NCBI GenBank assembly: GCA_001796335.1
Contig: MGMF01000002.1
Span: 62,001-126,000 of the forward strand
Direction: 5' to 3'
Source: Chloroflexi bacterium GWB2_49_20
GTDB lineage: Bacteria; Chloroflexota; Anaerolineae; Anaerolineales; Villigracilaceae
DNA length: 64,000 nt
The translations under genes and the position numbers were made by a program. The notes below the pieces were generated by a model, which saw only the letters and a program-made list of their open reading frames with translations, was not told the DNA's origin and did not search any database. The first letter of the stretch is position 1. Every line of letters begins with the position of its first letter. This document shows, in pieces, positions 27,808-36,863 of this stretch.

Positions 27808-28983
27808 TTAGCGAGATTGTCCCATGATGCGTTCGTAGGCAGAGAGCAGTTCGTGAATTTGAGCCAGGAGTCCATGAAGATATTCTTCATTCGCTTCCTT
27901 GGTTTGTTGGATAATATCCTGTTGGGTTTGTGAAAGATCCTCAAGCGGGGCAAACCGTTCTGAGAGTTTTTGTATTTCAGAATTCGTATCCCGGAACTGC
28001 TCATCTTGGGATAAAGTATAATTTGTCCATCGCTTTTGATAATCAGCTTTGAAAGTCACCCATTCCTGCCGGAAACGATCTTCAGAAAGGCGTTGCATTT
28101 CTGTAATTTCGTTAATTCGACGTTCAAATTTCTGAGTGATCTCTTCATAAACTTCTTGGGCGCGACTGACTGCACGTTGAACAGAATCCCATTCCTGGAT
28201 TTGAGCTTCGAGAAGTTGGGATTGTTTACCCATTTTTTCAATTCTATCTTTAAGCTCTTTTTGCATCTGGTCACGATCAATTTGCATAAGTGCCTGTTGC
28301 TCGATGAATGTTTTTTGAGATTGCCGTCTTTCTGTTTCGCTTAAAGTTATCTCTGCCAGCCGGGTTTCCAATCGTCGGATGCTATCCGGGTAAAGTTCGA
28401 CTTTATTCTTTAATTCATCAACACGCTTTCTAACTGTGGCAATATCTGTTTGAATATCGATAGTTTTTTTTGCATCCTGTCGCTGATTTTCTTCGGTTAA
28501 CTTTACTGTTAGAAGAATATCTTTATTCGTGTTGATTTCCTGGGATATCTTTGCGTCCAATTCAGAAAGAGAACGGCTGACTCGATTTTCCTCTTGAAGC
28601 CGCGCGTCCAATTTTCTTCTCAGGTCGGTGGTATCAGATGATTTTTGAAGAGCATCAAGGGATTTGTTAATACCATCGAATTCGAGGCGATAACGCTTAT
28701 CCACTTCATTCTGGTTTTTAGTGAAATGTTTTTCTGCTTCATCAATCCGTATCACAAATTCGGTACGATAGTTTTTTAATGCTTCATCAAACTGGTCAAC
28801 ACGAGCAGATGTGGGTGATATTGAGGATATATCCTTGGACAATTCCTTGATTTGTTGGTTGAGCACATTGAAATTTGCTTCAAAACTTGCCAGGCGATCC
28901 GTAATTTGGGCAAGGCTGGCTTTTTCTTTGCGATGTTCTTCATCCAACCAATCCAATCGTTTAATAATTTGTTCAAATTCCAT
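27808..28983 (-). CDS. Long coiled-coil protein of unknown function
   Basis: A 391-aa protein that is almost entirely heptad-like and highly charged, from FEQIIKRLDWLDEEHRKEK to the C-terminus, with no membrane span or enzymatic motif. The ATG at 28983 follows GGAG. It ends ten bases before selB, so the two are probably co-transcribed, but nothing in the sequence ties it to selenocysteine. A structural, division-related or scaffold role is possible. I cannot assign a function. Confidence 0.7.
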   Translation of the reverse strand: MEFEQIIKRLDWLDEEHRKEKASLAQITDRLASFEANFNVLNQQIKELSKDISSISPTSARVDQFDEALKNYRTEFVIRIDEAEKHFTKNQNEVDKRYRLEFDGINKSLDALQKSSDTTDLRRKLDARLQEENRVSRSLSELDAKISQEINTNKDILLTVKLTEENQRQDAKKTIDIQTDIATVRKRVDELKNKVELYPDSIRRLETRLAEITLSETERRQSQKTFIEQQALMQIDRDQMQKELKDRIEKMGKQSQLLEAQIQEWDSVQRAVSRAQEVYEEITQKFERRINEITEMQRLSEDRFRQEWVTFKADYQKRWTNYTLSQDEQFRDTNSEIQKLSERFAPLEDLSQTQQDIIQQTKEANEEYLHGLLAQIHELLSAYERIMGQSR

Positions 28984-29269
28984 AATGCTTACTCCAATGG
29001 GTTTTAAGTGACTTATGAATGATCCAGGAAAAAGCGGGAGTGTTAACACAAGTATTTCTCGTATCAACACCCCCCAATCCACTTTTCTGTTAAATTGCGA
29101 CTTCAATCATTAATAACGGAGGGCCAATCAAAAGTTTTTAATAATGAGCGAAGGGATTATAGCATGCTCCAGGTTGAAGTGCAGTCTTACCGGGAAGGTA
29201 AGAAATTTAATGGTAAAAACAACAACAATCCACGATCCTGGTTGAATAAGGGGTAATATTCAGATCTTA

Positions 29270-30667
29270 TTATTTTCCCAGATGATTGAACATGGAAGGT
29301 AGCTGTGATAAAAGAGGGGCAGCCCATTGTGGAAAAATTCCCATGATTATCAACAACAAGATGCCTAATGAGAGAGAAAAACGTTGCAACCAATTCTCCT
29401 TTATGGAGAATCCATCTTCATTTGTAATGGTCACTAAAACGGCAAGTGTACGAATTCCACCCATAAGTAATCCGATGGTTGCGACTAAATACAAAATTGC
29501 TCCATTGATTGAGAGGATGCCTAATTGCTCCCACAAAGCCTGGTGTATGGGAAACCCTGCCAGGAGGGGTAATCCTGCCATTGAGAAATGGGAAAGTATG
29601 ATAATTGAAGCAGCAAATGGATAAATTCTCCCCATACCCTTTACCGTGGCAAATTGAGCAGATGAATTCTTATCCAATATTATAGATAAAGCCAATGCCC
29701 ACAAGAATAAAGCGAATGTCCGTGGAATTAACAAACCAAAGAATATGTCAACTCCGATCGTTCCCTTAATACTCAATGCAATTAAGGAGTAACCTGTTTC
29801 CATTATGATTGCATACGCCATCATTCTTTGCAGATTCTTTTGAAACGCTGCCCAAATGCCTCCTGTGACAATCATCAGCAAACCAGATGCGCGCAGAATG
29901 ACAGATAAATTATTTGCTTCACGGATCCAGGTAAAATTGTCCAGGAAATATAAACCAAATAAAAAACCAACTGTAGGAAGAATCCATAGAATAAAAGCTA
30001 AAGCCATCGGATGCGTTTCTGTTGCTAAAAGTGGCATCCAGGTATTGAATGGGAAAATAGCCAAAAGAAAAACGAAGCCCAGCCCCAGGAATATGGCTGC
30101 TTGACTAATGAGGGATAATTCTCCAGAGCCGGCGGTAACTCCAGTCAATAACCAACCAGAAAAAAGAATGAAGGGCATTGCCATTGTTTGAAAAGTAAGG
30201 TAGCGCATTAATCCACGACCGGGTGGATGTTTAGCAGACTTGAGGAGTGGTATTGAAACCATTACTGCGATCTCAATTAATAAAGCGGCATATAAGAAAG
30301 GTTCCACTGCCAGAGCTGAAATGAGAAGGGTAATAATTAATAAACCATAGGGGATATGTTTGTGAGAGGCACCAGCGATTCTAGAACAAATATACCAAAA
30401 ACATAGTGATGAGTAAAAGAAAATTAATAATGGTTGGTCGGTCGATGAAAGATTAAGATGTCTCCCTAATATGGTTAGTGTAGTAGTTATTTTTATCGAC
30501 CAGTTTCCTAGGTTGAGTGGTGTTTCAATTGGCAACAACCATGCAGCCAGGGCTAAAATTAATGAAATCCCAATCCCAAGCCAGGCTACCAGTCTTTCAT
30601 TTGGAATGATCCAGATCATAACTGCAAATACTGTCGGGATGAAAATCCAAATTAGGGGAGCACTCAT
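29270..30667 (-). CDS. NuoN/NuoM-like antiporter-type membrane subunit
   Basis: A 465-aa polytopic protein (about 13-14 spans) of the proton-translocating NADH dehydrogenase / Mrp antiporter family. Support comes from the TM5 Glu region LLIEIAVMVSIPLL and the block IFPFNTWMPLLATETHP (about residue 205), which corresponds to the family's K-x4-P-x-H-T-W-L-P. At the lysine position it has Leu, so the key TM7 lysine is missing. The C-terminal part has ISFHF-equivalent HFSMAGLPLLAGFP. Its start overlaps the upstream stop by four bases. A full complex I is not nearby. Confidence 0.75.
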   Translation of the reverse strand: MSAPLIWIFIPTVFAVMIWIIPNERLVAWLGIGISLILALAAWLLPIETPLNLGNWSIKITTTLTILGRHLNLSSTDQPLLIFFYSSLCFWYICSRIAGASHKHIPYGLLIITLLISALAVEPFLYAALLIEIAVMVSIPLLKSAKHPPGRGLMRYLTFQTMAMPFILFSGWLLTGVTAGSGELSLISQAAIFLGLGFVFLLAIFPFNTWMPLLATETHPMALAFILWILPTVGFLFGLYFLDNFTWIREANNLSVILRASGLLMIVTGGIWAAFQKNLQRMMAYAIIMETGYSLIALSIKGTIGVDIFFGLLIPRTFALFLWALALSIILDKNSSAQFATVKGMGRIYPFAASIIILSHFSMAGLPLLAGFPIHQALWEQLGILSINGAILYLVATIGLLMGGIRTLAVLVTITNEDGFSIKENWLQRFSLSLGILLLIIMGIFPQWAAPLLSQLPSMFNHLGK

Positions 30668-31263
30668 CTGGTTTTCTCCAGATTTTCCGGGACGAGCAAG
30701 TAGATCCCGACCAGGGGCAATCCGAGGTTGATCAACACCAGCATGGCAGATACAAGGGCGGACGATTCAACAAAGGCATAGAGTATTTCAAAACCGGATA
30801 ACAAGGTCAGCAATCCAATAATTACCCGCATGGGTTGTGTAGTAATACCAAGCTGTAATAAACCCATACCCATTAGAAGAAGGCTTGCCCAAGTCCCACC
30901 TGGATTGTTAATTCCAAGCCAGTTGGATGCCTGGGGGGCGATCGCCAGTGTAGTTATTAGGATCAAACCTGCAGCTAATAACCTGAATAGACGTCCTTGT
31001 GGCCAGGATATTTCTGGATTTGAGAAAGATGCTTTACTCTCTTGTGATGTTGCCAGGGAAAAACATACAATCAAGCCTGAAATTAATTTGACAATCGCCA
31101 GGCTGATAGGCCAAATTGTTTGTACAAAAAAGAATACACCCAGATATTGTATAGCAAGAAAACTAAGACTCCATCTCCATCCACGACTAAGCATCAGGCC
31201 AAAAGATGCTACCAAAGTTACCATTATGAAAATCCAATTAAGTATTTCTGCCATAAGAATCAA
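30664..31263 (-). CDS. Membrane protein with NuoK/MnhC-like C-terminal half
   Basis: A 199-aa protein with about six spans. The C-terminal ~70 residues (GMGLLQLGITTQPMRVIIG, then LSGFEILYAFVESSALVSAM) look like the three-helix NuoK/MnhC subunit, including a membrane-embedded Glu. The N-terminal half (SLSFLAIQYLGVFFFVQ) is less clear but hydrophobic, perhaps NuoJ-like. It is coupled to both neighbours by 4-base ATGA overlaps, so the three proteins are very likely made together and form one complex. Confidence 0.6.
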   Translation of the reverse strand: MILMAEILNWIFIMVTLVASFGLMLSRGWRWSLSFLAIQYLGVFFFVQTIWPISLAIVKLISGLIVCFSLATSQESKASFSNPEISWPQGRLFRLLAAGLILITTLAIAPQASNWLGINNPGGTWASLLLMGMGLLQLGITTQPMRVIIGLLTLLSGFEILYAFVESSALVSAMLVLINLGLPLVGIYLLVPENLEKTR

Positions 31264-32852
31264 CGAGTAGCCTGTGTGATGAGGGAGATGAATAGGACCA
31301 ATAGCACAATTGACCAGAGCATGCCTCCATCACCTTCCAAGATGGATGTCAGTAGAGTAATAACTTGGCGAATAAAACGGTAGATTGCCCAGAATCCACT
31401 GGAAATTATATTTACTTTTCCCGATGGAGTTTTTAATTTAATTATTTGTGATGGTTTGATCAACCTGTTGTATAAATAAAAGAGAAGAACTGATAAGATA
31501 AGCGTAATAGCACTAATCCACCAGGAACCGATTGCTCTAGCTTTATACCAACCCCACAAGCCCAGTACCATAATCATAATTGGCAATACACTTAAACCGA
31601 TATGGTAAATGACCTGAATCCAGCGTGGATCAGATCCGATCTCAATATCTCCATGATGTGTAATTGCATGACGGAAAAATCCAGCCAGAATTAAAGAGTG
31701 ACCTATTATGAGAGGAATCATCAATAAGATGTTGCCAGTTGTCTGGTTTATCCAAACACTTGCAGTTGGTGAAAAGGGTAATGCGGATAGTCCCCACATG
31801 CTCAAAACGGGAATCCAATAATTGCTCCTTTTTCGGCTTGAATATATAAAAAGTAAACCACCAGATAGGATCAATATAGTGCCCCAAGCAACACTACCGC
31901 TGGAATTTCCAAATAGTGCAGCTGAAATTGATAGAGAACCAAGGCTTAATATCCAAAAAGGTCGTCCGTTAAGTTCGTCAGGGGATACAAGCCAGATCCA
32001 GCCACCGATTATCGAAAATAATCCTGTAAGTAACAATAAGTAAGGGAGCAAATTAGATGGCACAGGATTTAATGGAAGGCGTGTAAGAAGAGAAAGGCCG
32101 GAAGCCGCTGAGACAAGGCGTAGAGTGGTAATCATCCCGCGCCTGAAATCAATTTCTTTTGTCGGAAGGTGTAGTGGAAGAACCCCCAGCCGAAGACCAA
32201 CTGCCAGTAAAAGCAGTATGCCAGCATTGTCTGGAATTGCCCTGAAATTCAAAGGTAAACCGGAAGAAATACTTATTATGCTCGCCCAGAGCAATAAAAA
32301 TACTCCCCCCAGACGAACAGAGAAAGCCACGACTATATCTTCGCTTTTTTCTGCTTTCACAGATCGCAACAAGGTGACCAATTCAGCAAAATCCAGGGCT
32401 AACCAGGCTATTACCAGGGTTAACGGATTATCGGCAGAAATTGCCAACAAACCTATCGAAACAATAAAGAGGATACCTGCCCAATTCCAGGGATTCGAAA
32501 GCTTACGGGTAACTGCAGTTAATATTACTGCCAAAGCAAGAGATGTCAGGCTGAGGGCGTATGGCCAGGAATATTTATCTGTCAGCCATGTTGGGGTATA
32601 TAGAAAAATAGTTTGTGGCTGCCAGGCAGGCAAGGAGAAAGTTTGTGGCAGATATAATTGCCACAATATTACAACAATTAAGGCGAGAAGAGCACCGCTG
32701 GTGGCAATCAACCAATGAAAGCGAAAACCAGGGCGTAAAAGCTTCAACAGAACAAGTATGAAGGATGTTGTCATCAAGATAAAGACAGGTAACAAGATTA
32801 ACATAATTACAGTTATTTTATCAAGAAATACGGCAGATATTGCTAAACTCAT
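31260..32852 (-). CDS. NuoM/NuoL-like antiporter-type membrane subunit
   Basis: A 530-aa polytopic protein with about 14-15 spans, weakly similar to NuoL/M/N and MnhA/D. VIAWLALDFAELVTLL carries the TM5 acidic residue, and LAVGLRLGVLPLHLPTKEID (about residue 220) matches the TM7 block with Arg in place of the usual Lys. Similarity is lower than for its downstream partner. It is the first gene of the three-gene operon and is divergent from the lipid-kinase gene. It probably belongs to a divergent ion-translocating module. Confidence 0.65.
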   Translation of the reverse strand: MSLAISAVFLDKITVIMLILLPVFILMTTSFILVLLKLLRPGFRFHWLIATSGALLALIVVILWQLYLPQTFSLPAWQPQTIFLYTPTWLTDKYSWPYALSLTSLALAVILTAVTRKLSNPWNWAGILFIVSIGLLAISADNPLTLVIAWLALDFAELVTLLRSVKAEKSEDIVVAFSVRLGGVFLLLWASIISISSGLPLNFRAIPDNAGILLLLAVGLRLGVLPLHLPTKEIDFRRGMITTLRLVSAASGLSLLTRLPLNPVPSNLLPYLLLLTGLFSIIGGWIWLVSPDELNGRPFWILSLGSLSISAALFGNSSGSVAWGTILILSGGLLFIYSSRKRSNYWIPVLSMWGLSALPFSPTASVWINQTTGNILLMIPLIIGHSLILAGFFRHAITHHGDIEIGSDPRWIQVIYHIGLSVLPIMIMVLGLWGWYKARAIGSWWISAITLILSVLLFYLYNRLIKPSQIIKLKTPSGKVNIISSGFWAIYRFIRQVITLLTSILEGDGGMLWSIVLLVLFISLITQATR

Positions 32853-32903
32853 GTAAAATTGACCTCATTATGTATCCCAACCATTTACCAAGGAGGTTAA
32901 AAT

Positions 32904-33836
32904 ATGCCCAGGTATAAGATAATTGTGAACCCGATCTCTGGTCGAGGCTTTGCAGAGAAAATGATCCCTGTAATCGAGGAAAAGCTTACAGAGATCGGAT
33001 TGGATTATGACTTGGTTCAAACCGAACGCCCATGGCATGCTGCAGAATTGGCTGAGAAAGCGGCTCTGGATGGATATGATGTTGTTATCTCAGCCAGCGG
33101 GGATGGAACTGCAAATGAAGTTCTAAACGGATTGATGCGTGCACAAAATCAGGGAGCAAACAAGACAGCTATGGGCATCATAACTGTAGGAACTGGAAAT
33201 GACCTGGCTTATGGAATGAATATCCCCGGGAATTTTGATGAGTGTTTTGCGGTATTAAGAGATGATAAACGAAGAGTTATGGATATTGGTTTGGTTAAAG
33301 GAGGCGAATACCCGGATGGTCGGTATTTTGGGAATGGGGTTGGAATGGGGTTCGATGCAGCAGTGGGGTTCGAGGCTGTAAAAATTCGCTGGACACGTGG
33401 TCTGTTGGCATATTTGATCGCTGCATTAAGAACGGTGTTTTTGTACTTTACCGCACCTTTTGTAAAAATCACTTATGACGAAACAAGTATTGAACAATAT
33501 TCTTTAATGACCTCGATAATGAACGGTCAACGCATGGGGGGAGGCTTCTATATGGCTCCTAATGGCGATCCAAGCGATGGGTGGCTTGATTTATGTATTG
33601 CAGAATCTCCATCTAAAATGCGGATATTTCAGTTGATCACCTACTTTATGAAAGGAACACAAGCTTCCCAACCAGAAGTAAAGACTGCCAAGGCGCGAAC
33701 TATTTCCATCACCGCGATAAAGGGGAGCATGCCAGCGCATTGTGATGGAGAAACCTTGTGTTACAGCGGGGATAAATTGGTAATTGATTTGTTACCCCAG
33801 CGCCTTGAATTTATAATTTCAGGTAAACCCAAATAA
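32904..33836 (+). CDS. Diacylglycerol kinase-family lipid kinase (second copy)
   Basis: A 310-aa DAGK-domain kinase with KIIVNPISGRGFAEK at the N-terminus, SASGDGTANEVLNGL for ATP binding, IITVGTGNDLAYGM, and a C-terminal PAHCDGETL block. A strong AAGGAGG precedes the ATG. The stop and the next start overlap as TAATG, coupling it to a PlsC-type acyltransferase, which suggests the pair acts in phosphatidic-acid or related phospholipid synthesis or recycling. Confidence 0.9.
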   Translation: MPRYKIIVNPISGRGFAEKMIPVIEEKLTEIGLDYDLVQTERPWHAAELAEKAALDGYDVVISASGDGTANEVLNGLMRAQNQGANKTAMGIITVGTGNDLAYGMNIPGNFDECFAVLRDDKRRVMDIGLVKGGEYPDGRYFGNGVGMGFDAAVGFEAVKIRWTRGLLAYLIAALRTVFLYFTAPFVKITYDETSIEQYSLMTSIMNGQRMGGGFYMAPNGDPSDGWLDLCIAESPSKMRIFQLITYFMKGTQASQPEVKTAKARTISITAIKGSMPAHCDGETLCYSGDKLVIDLLPQRLEFIISGKPK

Positions 33837-34513
33837 TGGATTCAGTTCGTTGGTTTGTATATCGTTCCATTAGATTGGGGATTGGAATCCTTTGCCGGAT
33901 AAACTCCAGAGATCTAAATAAAATACCAAATAAGGGACAAATGATTGTTTACTCCAACCACACCGGGTCAATCGAAGTACCCCTTGTATTTGTTTTGCTA
34001 CAACCAAGACCACTCACTGGTCTTGCAAAGGTTGAAACTTGGGATAACGCATTTATGGCATGGTTGTTTAATTTGTGGGGTATTATTCCGATTCGGCGGG
34101 GGGATGCAGATATGGATGCAATGCGAAAGGCTCTGGATAGCTTGAAGGCGGGAAATATCCTTGGGATGGCACCGGAAGGAACTCGCAACAAGTCTGGAAG
34201 ATTGCTGAGAGCCCACCCAGGTATTGTCGCACTGGCATTACATAGTGGAGCACCGCTTATACCCTTAGCTCACTGGGGTGGTGAGAGTTTTAAAACCAAT
34301 GTAAAGAAATTTAAGAGGACGGATTTTTATATCCGGGTGGGAGACCCGTTTGTATTACAAACAAATGGCGAAAAAATAAATAAAATAACCCGCCAAAAAA
34401 TTGTAGACGAGATGATGTATCAATTGGCCACTTTGCTACCAGCCGAGTATCGCGGTGAATATTCTGATCTTTCACAAGCCACGACAGAATTCTTGAAGAT
34501 ATCTACAGAATAA
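33836..34513 (+). CDS. 1-acyl-glycerol-3-phosphate acyltransferase (PlsC family)
   Basis: A 225-aa acyltransferase. Motif I is SNHTGSIEVP, that is HX4E rather than the canonical HX4D. The GIIPIRRGDAD segment and motif III MAPEGTRNKSGRL are standard. The N-terminus is mildly hydrophobic, consistent with a membrane-surface enzyme. It converts lysophosphatidic acid to phosphatidic acid in the general case. The start codon overlaps the lipid-kinase stop (TAATG), so expression is coupled. Confidence 0.86.
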   Translation: MDSVRWFVYRSIRLGIGILCRINSRDLNKIPNKGQMIVYSNHTGSIEVPLVFVLLQPRPLTGLAKVETWDNAFMAWLFNLWGIIPIRRGDADMDAMRKALDSLKAGNILGMAPEGTRNKSGRLLRAHPGIVALALHSGAPLIPLAHWGGESFKTNVKKFKRTDFYIRVGDPFVLQTNGEKINKITRQKIVDEMMYQLATLLPAEYRGEYSDLSQATTEFLKISTE

Positions 34514-34581
34514 GTGAAGTTTCACTGGATCAGTCAAATTGATAAAAGTATAAATTTGTAGCCCATTTCTTAAATCTAAGG

Positions 34582-34716
34582 TTATTCTACATCAGCGAAG
34601 GTGGGTAATGGATGCCGGGTGGTTAATTGAGGCAATAACATCAATATTCCATCGTAAAGCTCTTCGTCCACCTTGTCGGGATTTTGGATGATGGTCATAA
34701 GTTTCCAACCGAGCAT
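34582..34716 (-). CDS. Possible small protein or gene remnant, 44 aa
   Basis: In the 334-base gap between plsC and the TtuB-like gene, the minus strand has a 44-codon frame: MLGWKLMTIIQNPDKVDEEL followed by YDGILMLLPQL and a tail ending TFADVE. The composition is protein-like, and the frame stays open about 15 codons further upstream without a start. It may be the C-terminal remnant of a lost gene or a genuine small protein. No clear Shine-Dalgarno is seen. I see nothing else in this gap. Confidence 0.3.
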   Translation of the reverse strand: MLGWKLMTIIQNPDKVDEELYDGILMLLPQLTTRHPLPTFADVE

Positions 34717-34847
34717 TTTAAAACTAAAGAGGATTAAGTTTGTTGGAAATTGAAAACAGATAGACTCTGATTGAAAAAAATATAGCAGAAAAGTTATTTG
34801 ACTCTAATGAATGCGCAGGGTAGAATGACAGCCTCGAGGAAACGAAA

Positions 34848-35039
34848 ATGGTGACCATCATATTACGTCGAAAGGTTTTTGAAATCCGACCGGGGATGAC
34901 ACTCCTGTCTTCTTTATCAAAATTGGGTATTTTGCCTGAATCAGTACTGGCTACCAGAAATGGAGATATGCTCACTGAGGATGAAATATTGGTGGATGGA
35001 GAGACAATCACCCTGATAGAGGTAATTTCAGGCGGATAA
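34848..35039 (+). CDS. ttuB: Ubiquitin-like sulfur carrier protein (TtuB/ThiS/MoaD family)
   Basis: A 63-aa beta-grasp protein that ends in the diagnostic Gly-Gly, the site of thiocarboxylation. The hydrophobic pattern (VTIILRRKVFEIRP at the start, ILVDGETITLIEVISGG at the end) fits ThiS/MoaD. It abuts the TtuA-like thiolase with TAAATG, so a role as sulfur donor for tRNA 2-thiolation is more likely than molybdopterin or thiamine synthesis. The ATG follows GAGGAAA. The symbol rests on this neighbourhood. Confidence 0.8.
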   Translation: MVTIILRRKVFEIRPGMTLLSSLSKLGILPESVLATRNGDMLTEDEILVDGETITLIEVISGG

Positions 35040-35987
35040 ATGAAATGTAGAACTTGTGGCTCGAAAGCTGTTATTAACATGCGCCAGCACAAACTGGCAT
35101 TATGCAAACCTCATTTTTTGGAATGGCTCCCTGCTCAAACAGAACGATTTATAAAGAAATACGAAATGTTCACCCGTTACGAAAAAGTGTTGGTGGCCGT
35201 TTCTGGTGGTAAGGATTCGCTTTCTTTATGGAATATTCTGATAAAACTGGGCTATCAGGCAGATGGAATATATATCAGTCTGGGAATTGGTGAAGAGGGG
35301 GGGTATTCAGATTTATCACGGCAATTGTGCGAGGACTTTTCACTGGATCGGAACCAACAACTCCATATCGTGGATGTAAAAAAAGAATTTGGTGAAACTA
35401 TCCCCCAATTTGCTCAGCGTACTCGGCGCGGCAAGAATAAAGCGTGTTCGGTGTGTGGGTTGACCAAAAGACATGTGATGAATCAGGTAGCCCAAAAATT
35501 TGGGTATGATGTTCTCGTCACAGGACATAACCTCGATGATGAGGCGGCTGTATTATTTGGGAATACATTGCATTGGGCAGGCGAATTTATGCTGCGTCAA
35601 GCCCCAGTCCTGCCGGCAACTCCAGGTTTGACAAGGAAAGGCAAGCCTCTGTGTCGATTCTACGAAAAAGAGATGGCTGCCTATGCAATCCTGAGCGATA
35701 TTGATTACATATACGAGGAATGTCCTTATTCAATTGGATCTACTTCCATTTATTACAAGCATCAAATGAATTTGCTGGAACATGATAATCCTGGCGAAAA
35801 ATCACATTTTTACCTGCGATTCTTAAGAGCTAAAGACAATGGGTTATTTGCACCACCAGAGATTATTAAACAAGATTTGCATGAGTGCTCCAATTGTGGG
35901 CAACCGACCTCCGGAAAAGATGTGTGTTCGTTTTGCAGGATGCTTGAACAAGGGAATGAGCACCTAGAAAGATCTCAAGTGAATTAG
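35040..35987 (+). CDS. ttuA: tRNA 2-thiolation enzyme, TtuA/Ncs6 family
   Basis: A 315-aa ATP-pyrophosphatase. N- and C-terminal zinc fingers are visible (MKCRTCGSKA with LCKPH, and CSNCGQP with CSFC). The PP-loop is VAVSGGKDSLSLWN (about residues 58-70). The [4Fe-4S] ligands of TtuA are present: the pair in ACSVCGLTKRH (about residue 135) and the Cys in KPLCRFYEKE (about residue 205). It adenylates uridine (U54 in TtuA) for sulfur insertion. It is directly adjacent to the sulfur carrier gene. Ncs6-type U34 thiolation is the alternative role. Confidence 0.9.
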   Translation: MKCRTCGSKAVINMRQHKLALCKPHFLEWLPAQTERFIKKYEMFTRYEKVLVAVSGGKDSLSLWNILIKLGYQADGIYISLGIGEEGGYSDLSRQLCEDFSLDRNQQLHIVDVKKEFGETIPQFAQRTRRGKNKACSVCGLTKRHVMNQVAQKFGYDVLVTGHNLDDEAAVLFGNTLHWAGEFMLRQAPVLPATPGLTRKGKPLCRFYEKEMAAYAILSDIDYIYEECPYSIGSTSIYYKHQMNLLEHDNPGEKSHFYLRFLRAKDNGLFAPPEIIKQDLHECSNCGQPTSGKDVCSFCRMLEQGNEHLERSQVN

Positions 35988-35989
35988 AT

Positions 35990-36712
35990 ATGAACGATAA
36001 AAAACAATTCCGGTATTTTGATATTATCATGGCTGTCTTCGTAACCATCCTGGTTGTAAGCAACATTGCTTCCTCGGCCAAGATTGTGGACTGGGGAGTC
36101 AATCTATTTGGGTTAAAAGATGTGAGATTGGCGTTTGACGCTGGTACGCTTCTTTTTCCGATCAGTTATATTTTTGGTGATGTTTTGACAGAAGTTTATG
36201 GATACCGGCGCTCGCGCAAGGTCATCTGGACTGGTTTTGCATGCTTGAGCCTGAGCGCCTTTGTATTTTGGATCATTAAGTTGTTGCCAGGAGAAGCCAC
36301 CTGGCAGGTGTATGCGGGAGATGCTGCATATCTTGCCATTCTAGGGGGGATGAGCAGCGGTGGTATTGTTTTGGCAAGCCTGATTGGTTTTTGGACCGGG
36401 GAATTCACCAATTCCTATACTCTGGCAAAAATGAAAATATGGACAGAAGGCAAATTTCTGTGGACACGTACAATTGGCAGTACTATTGTGGGTGAGTTTG
36501 TGGATACGTTTGTCTTCGTTATAATTGCCTGCCTGTTTGGCGTTTTTCCATGGAGCTTATTCTGGAGTTTAACGATCACCAACTATCTGTTCAAATGCGG
36601 AATAGAAGGATTGATGACTCCATTGACATATAAAATTGTTAACAAGTTAAAGAAGGTTGAGAGTGAGGATTATTATGACCGGGATACTGATTTCAACCCG
36701 TTCATTTTATAA
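35990..36712 (+). CDS. yhhQ: Queuosine precursor transporter (YhhQ/QPTR family)
   Basis: A 240-aa inner-membrane protein with about six spans and the family blocks RYFDIIMAVFVTILVVSNI, FPISYIFGDVLTEVYGYRRSRK (conserved charged loop), and FVDTFVFVIIACLFG. Members import preQ0/preQ1 or related bases for queuosine in tRNA anticodons. It starts two bases after the ttuA stop, giving a small operon of tRNA-modification functions. Confidence 0.9.
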   Translation: MNDKKQFRYFDIIMAVFVTILVVSNIASSAKIVDWGVNLFGLKDVRLAFDAGTLLFPISYIFGDVLTEVYGYRRSRKVIWTGFACLSLSAFVFWIIKLLPGEATWQVYAGDAAYLAILGGMSSGGIVLASLIGFWTGEFTNSYTLAKMKIWTEGKFLWTRTIGSTIVGEFVDTFVFVIIACLFGVFPWSLFWSLTITNYLFKCGIEGLMTPLTYKIVNKLKKVESEDYYDRDTDFNPFIL

Positions 36713-36806
36713 TTTTTGAGAAGAAGATTGTTATTTGATTGGTTCAAAAAAGGATTCAGGTAAAAAAAGGGGGAGGGAAATTAAATTTACCTGATAAAAA
36801 GAAATA

Positions 36807-36841
36807 AAGGGGCTGTCCAAAAAGGTATGGGCAGTCCCTTT
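36807..36841 (-). terminator. Bidirectional terminator between yhhQ and the helicase gene
   Basis: The stem AAGGGGCTGTCC (36807-36818) / GGGCAGTCCCTT (36829-36840) pairs over 12 positions with two G-U pairs. On the minus strand it ends with CCCCTTTATTTC, after the helicase stop at 36864. On the plus strand it ends with CCCTTTATC. It separates two convergent genes. Confidence 0.65.
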
Positions 36842-36863
36842 ATCCCATGTGTTTACGACGAAA

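Noticed and set aside
27798-28004. N-terminal extension of SelB of about 69 residues
   Set aside because: Overlaps the coiled-coil gene, lacks family similarity, and a well-placed CAGGA site marks the ATG at 27797 right before the GTPase domain.
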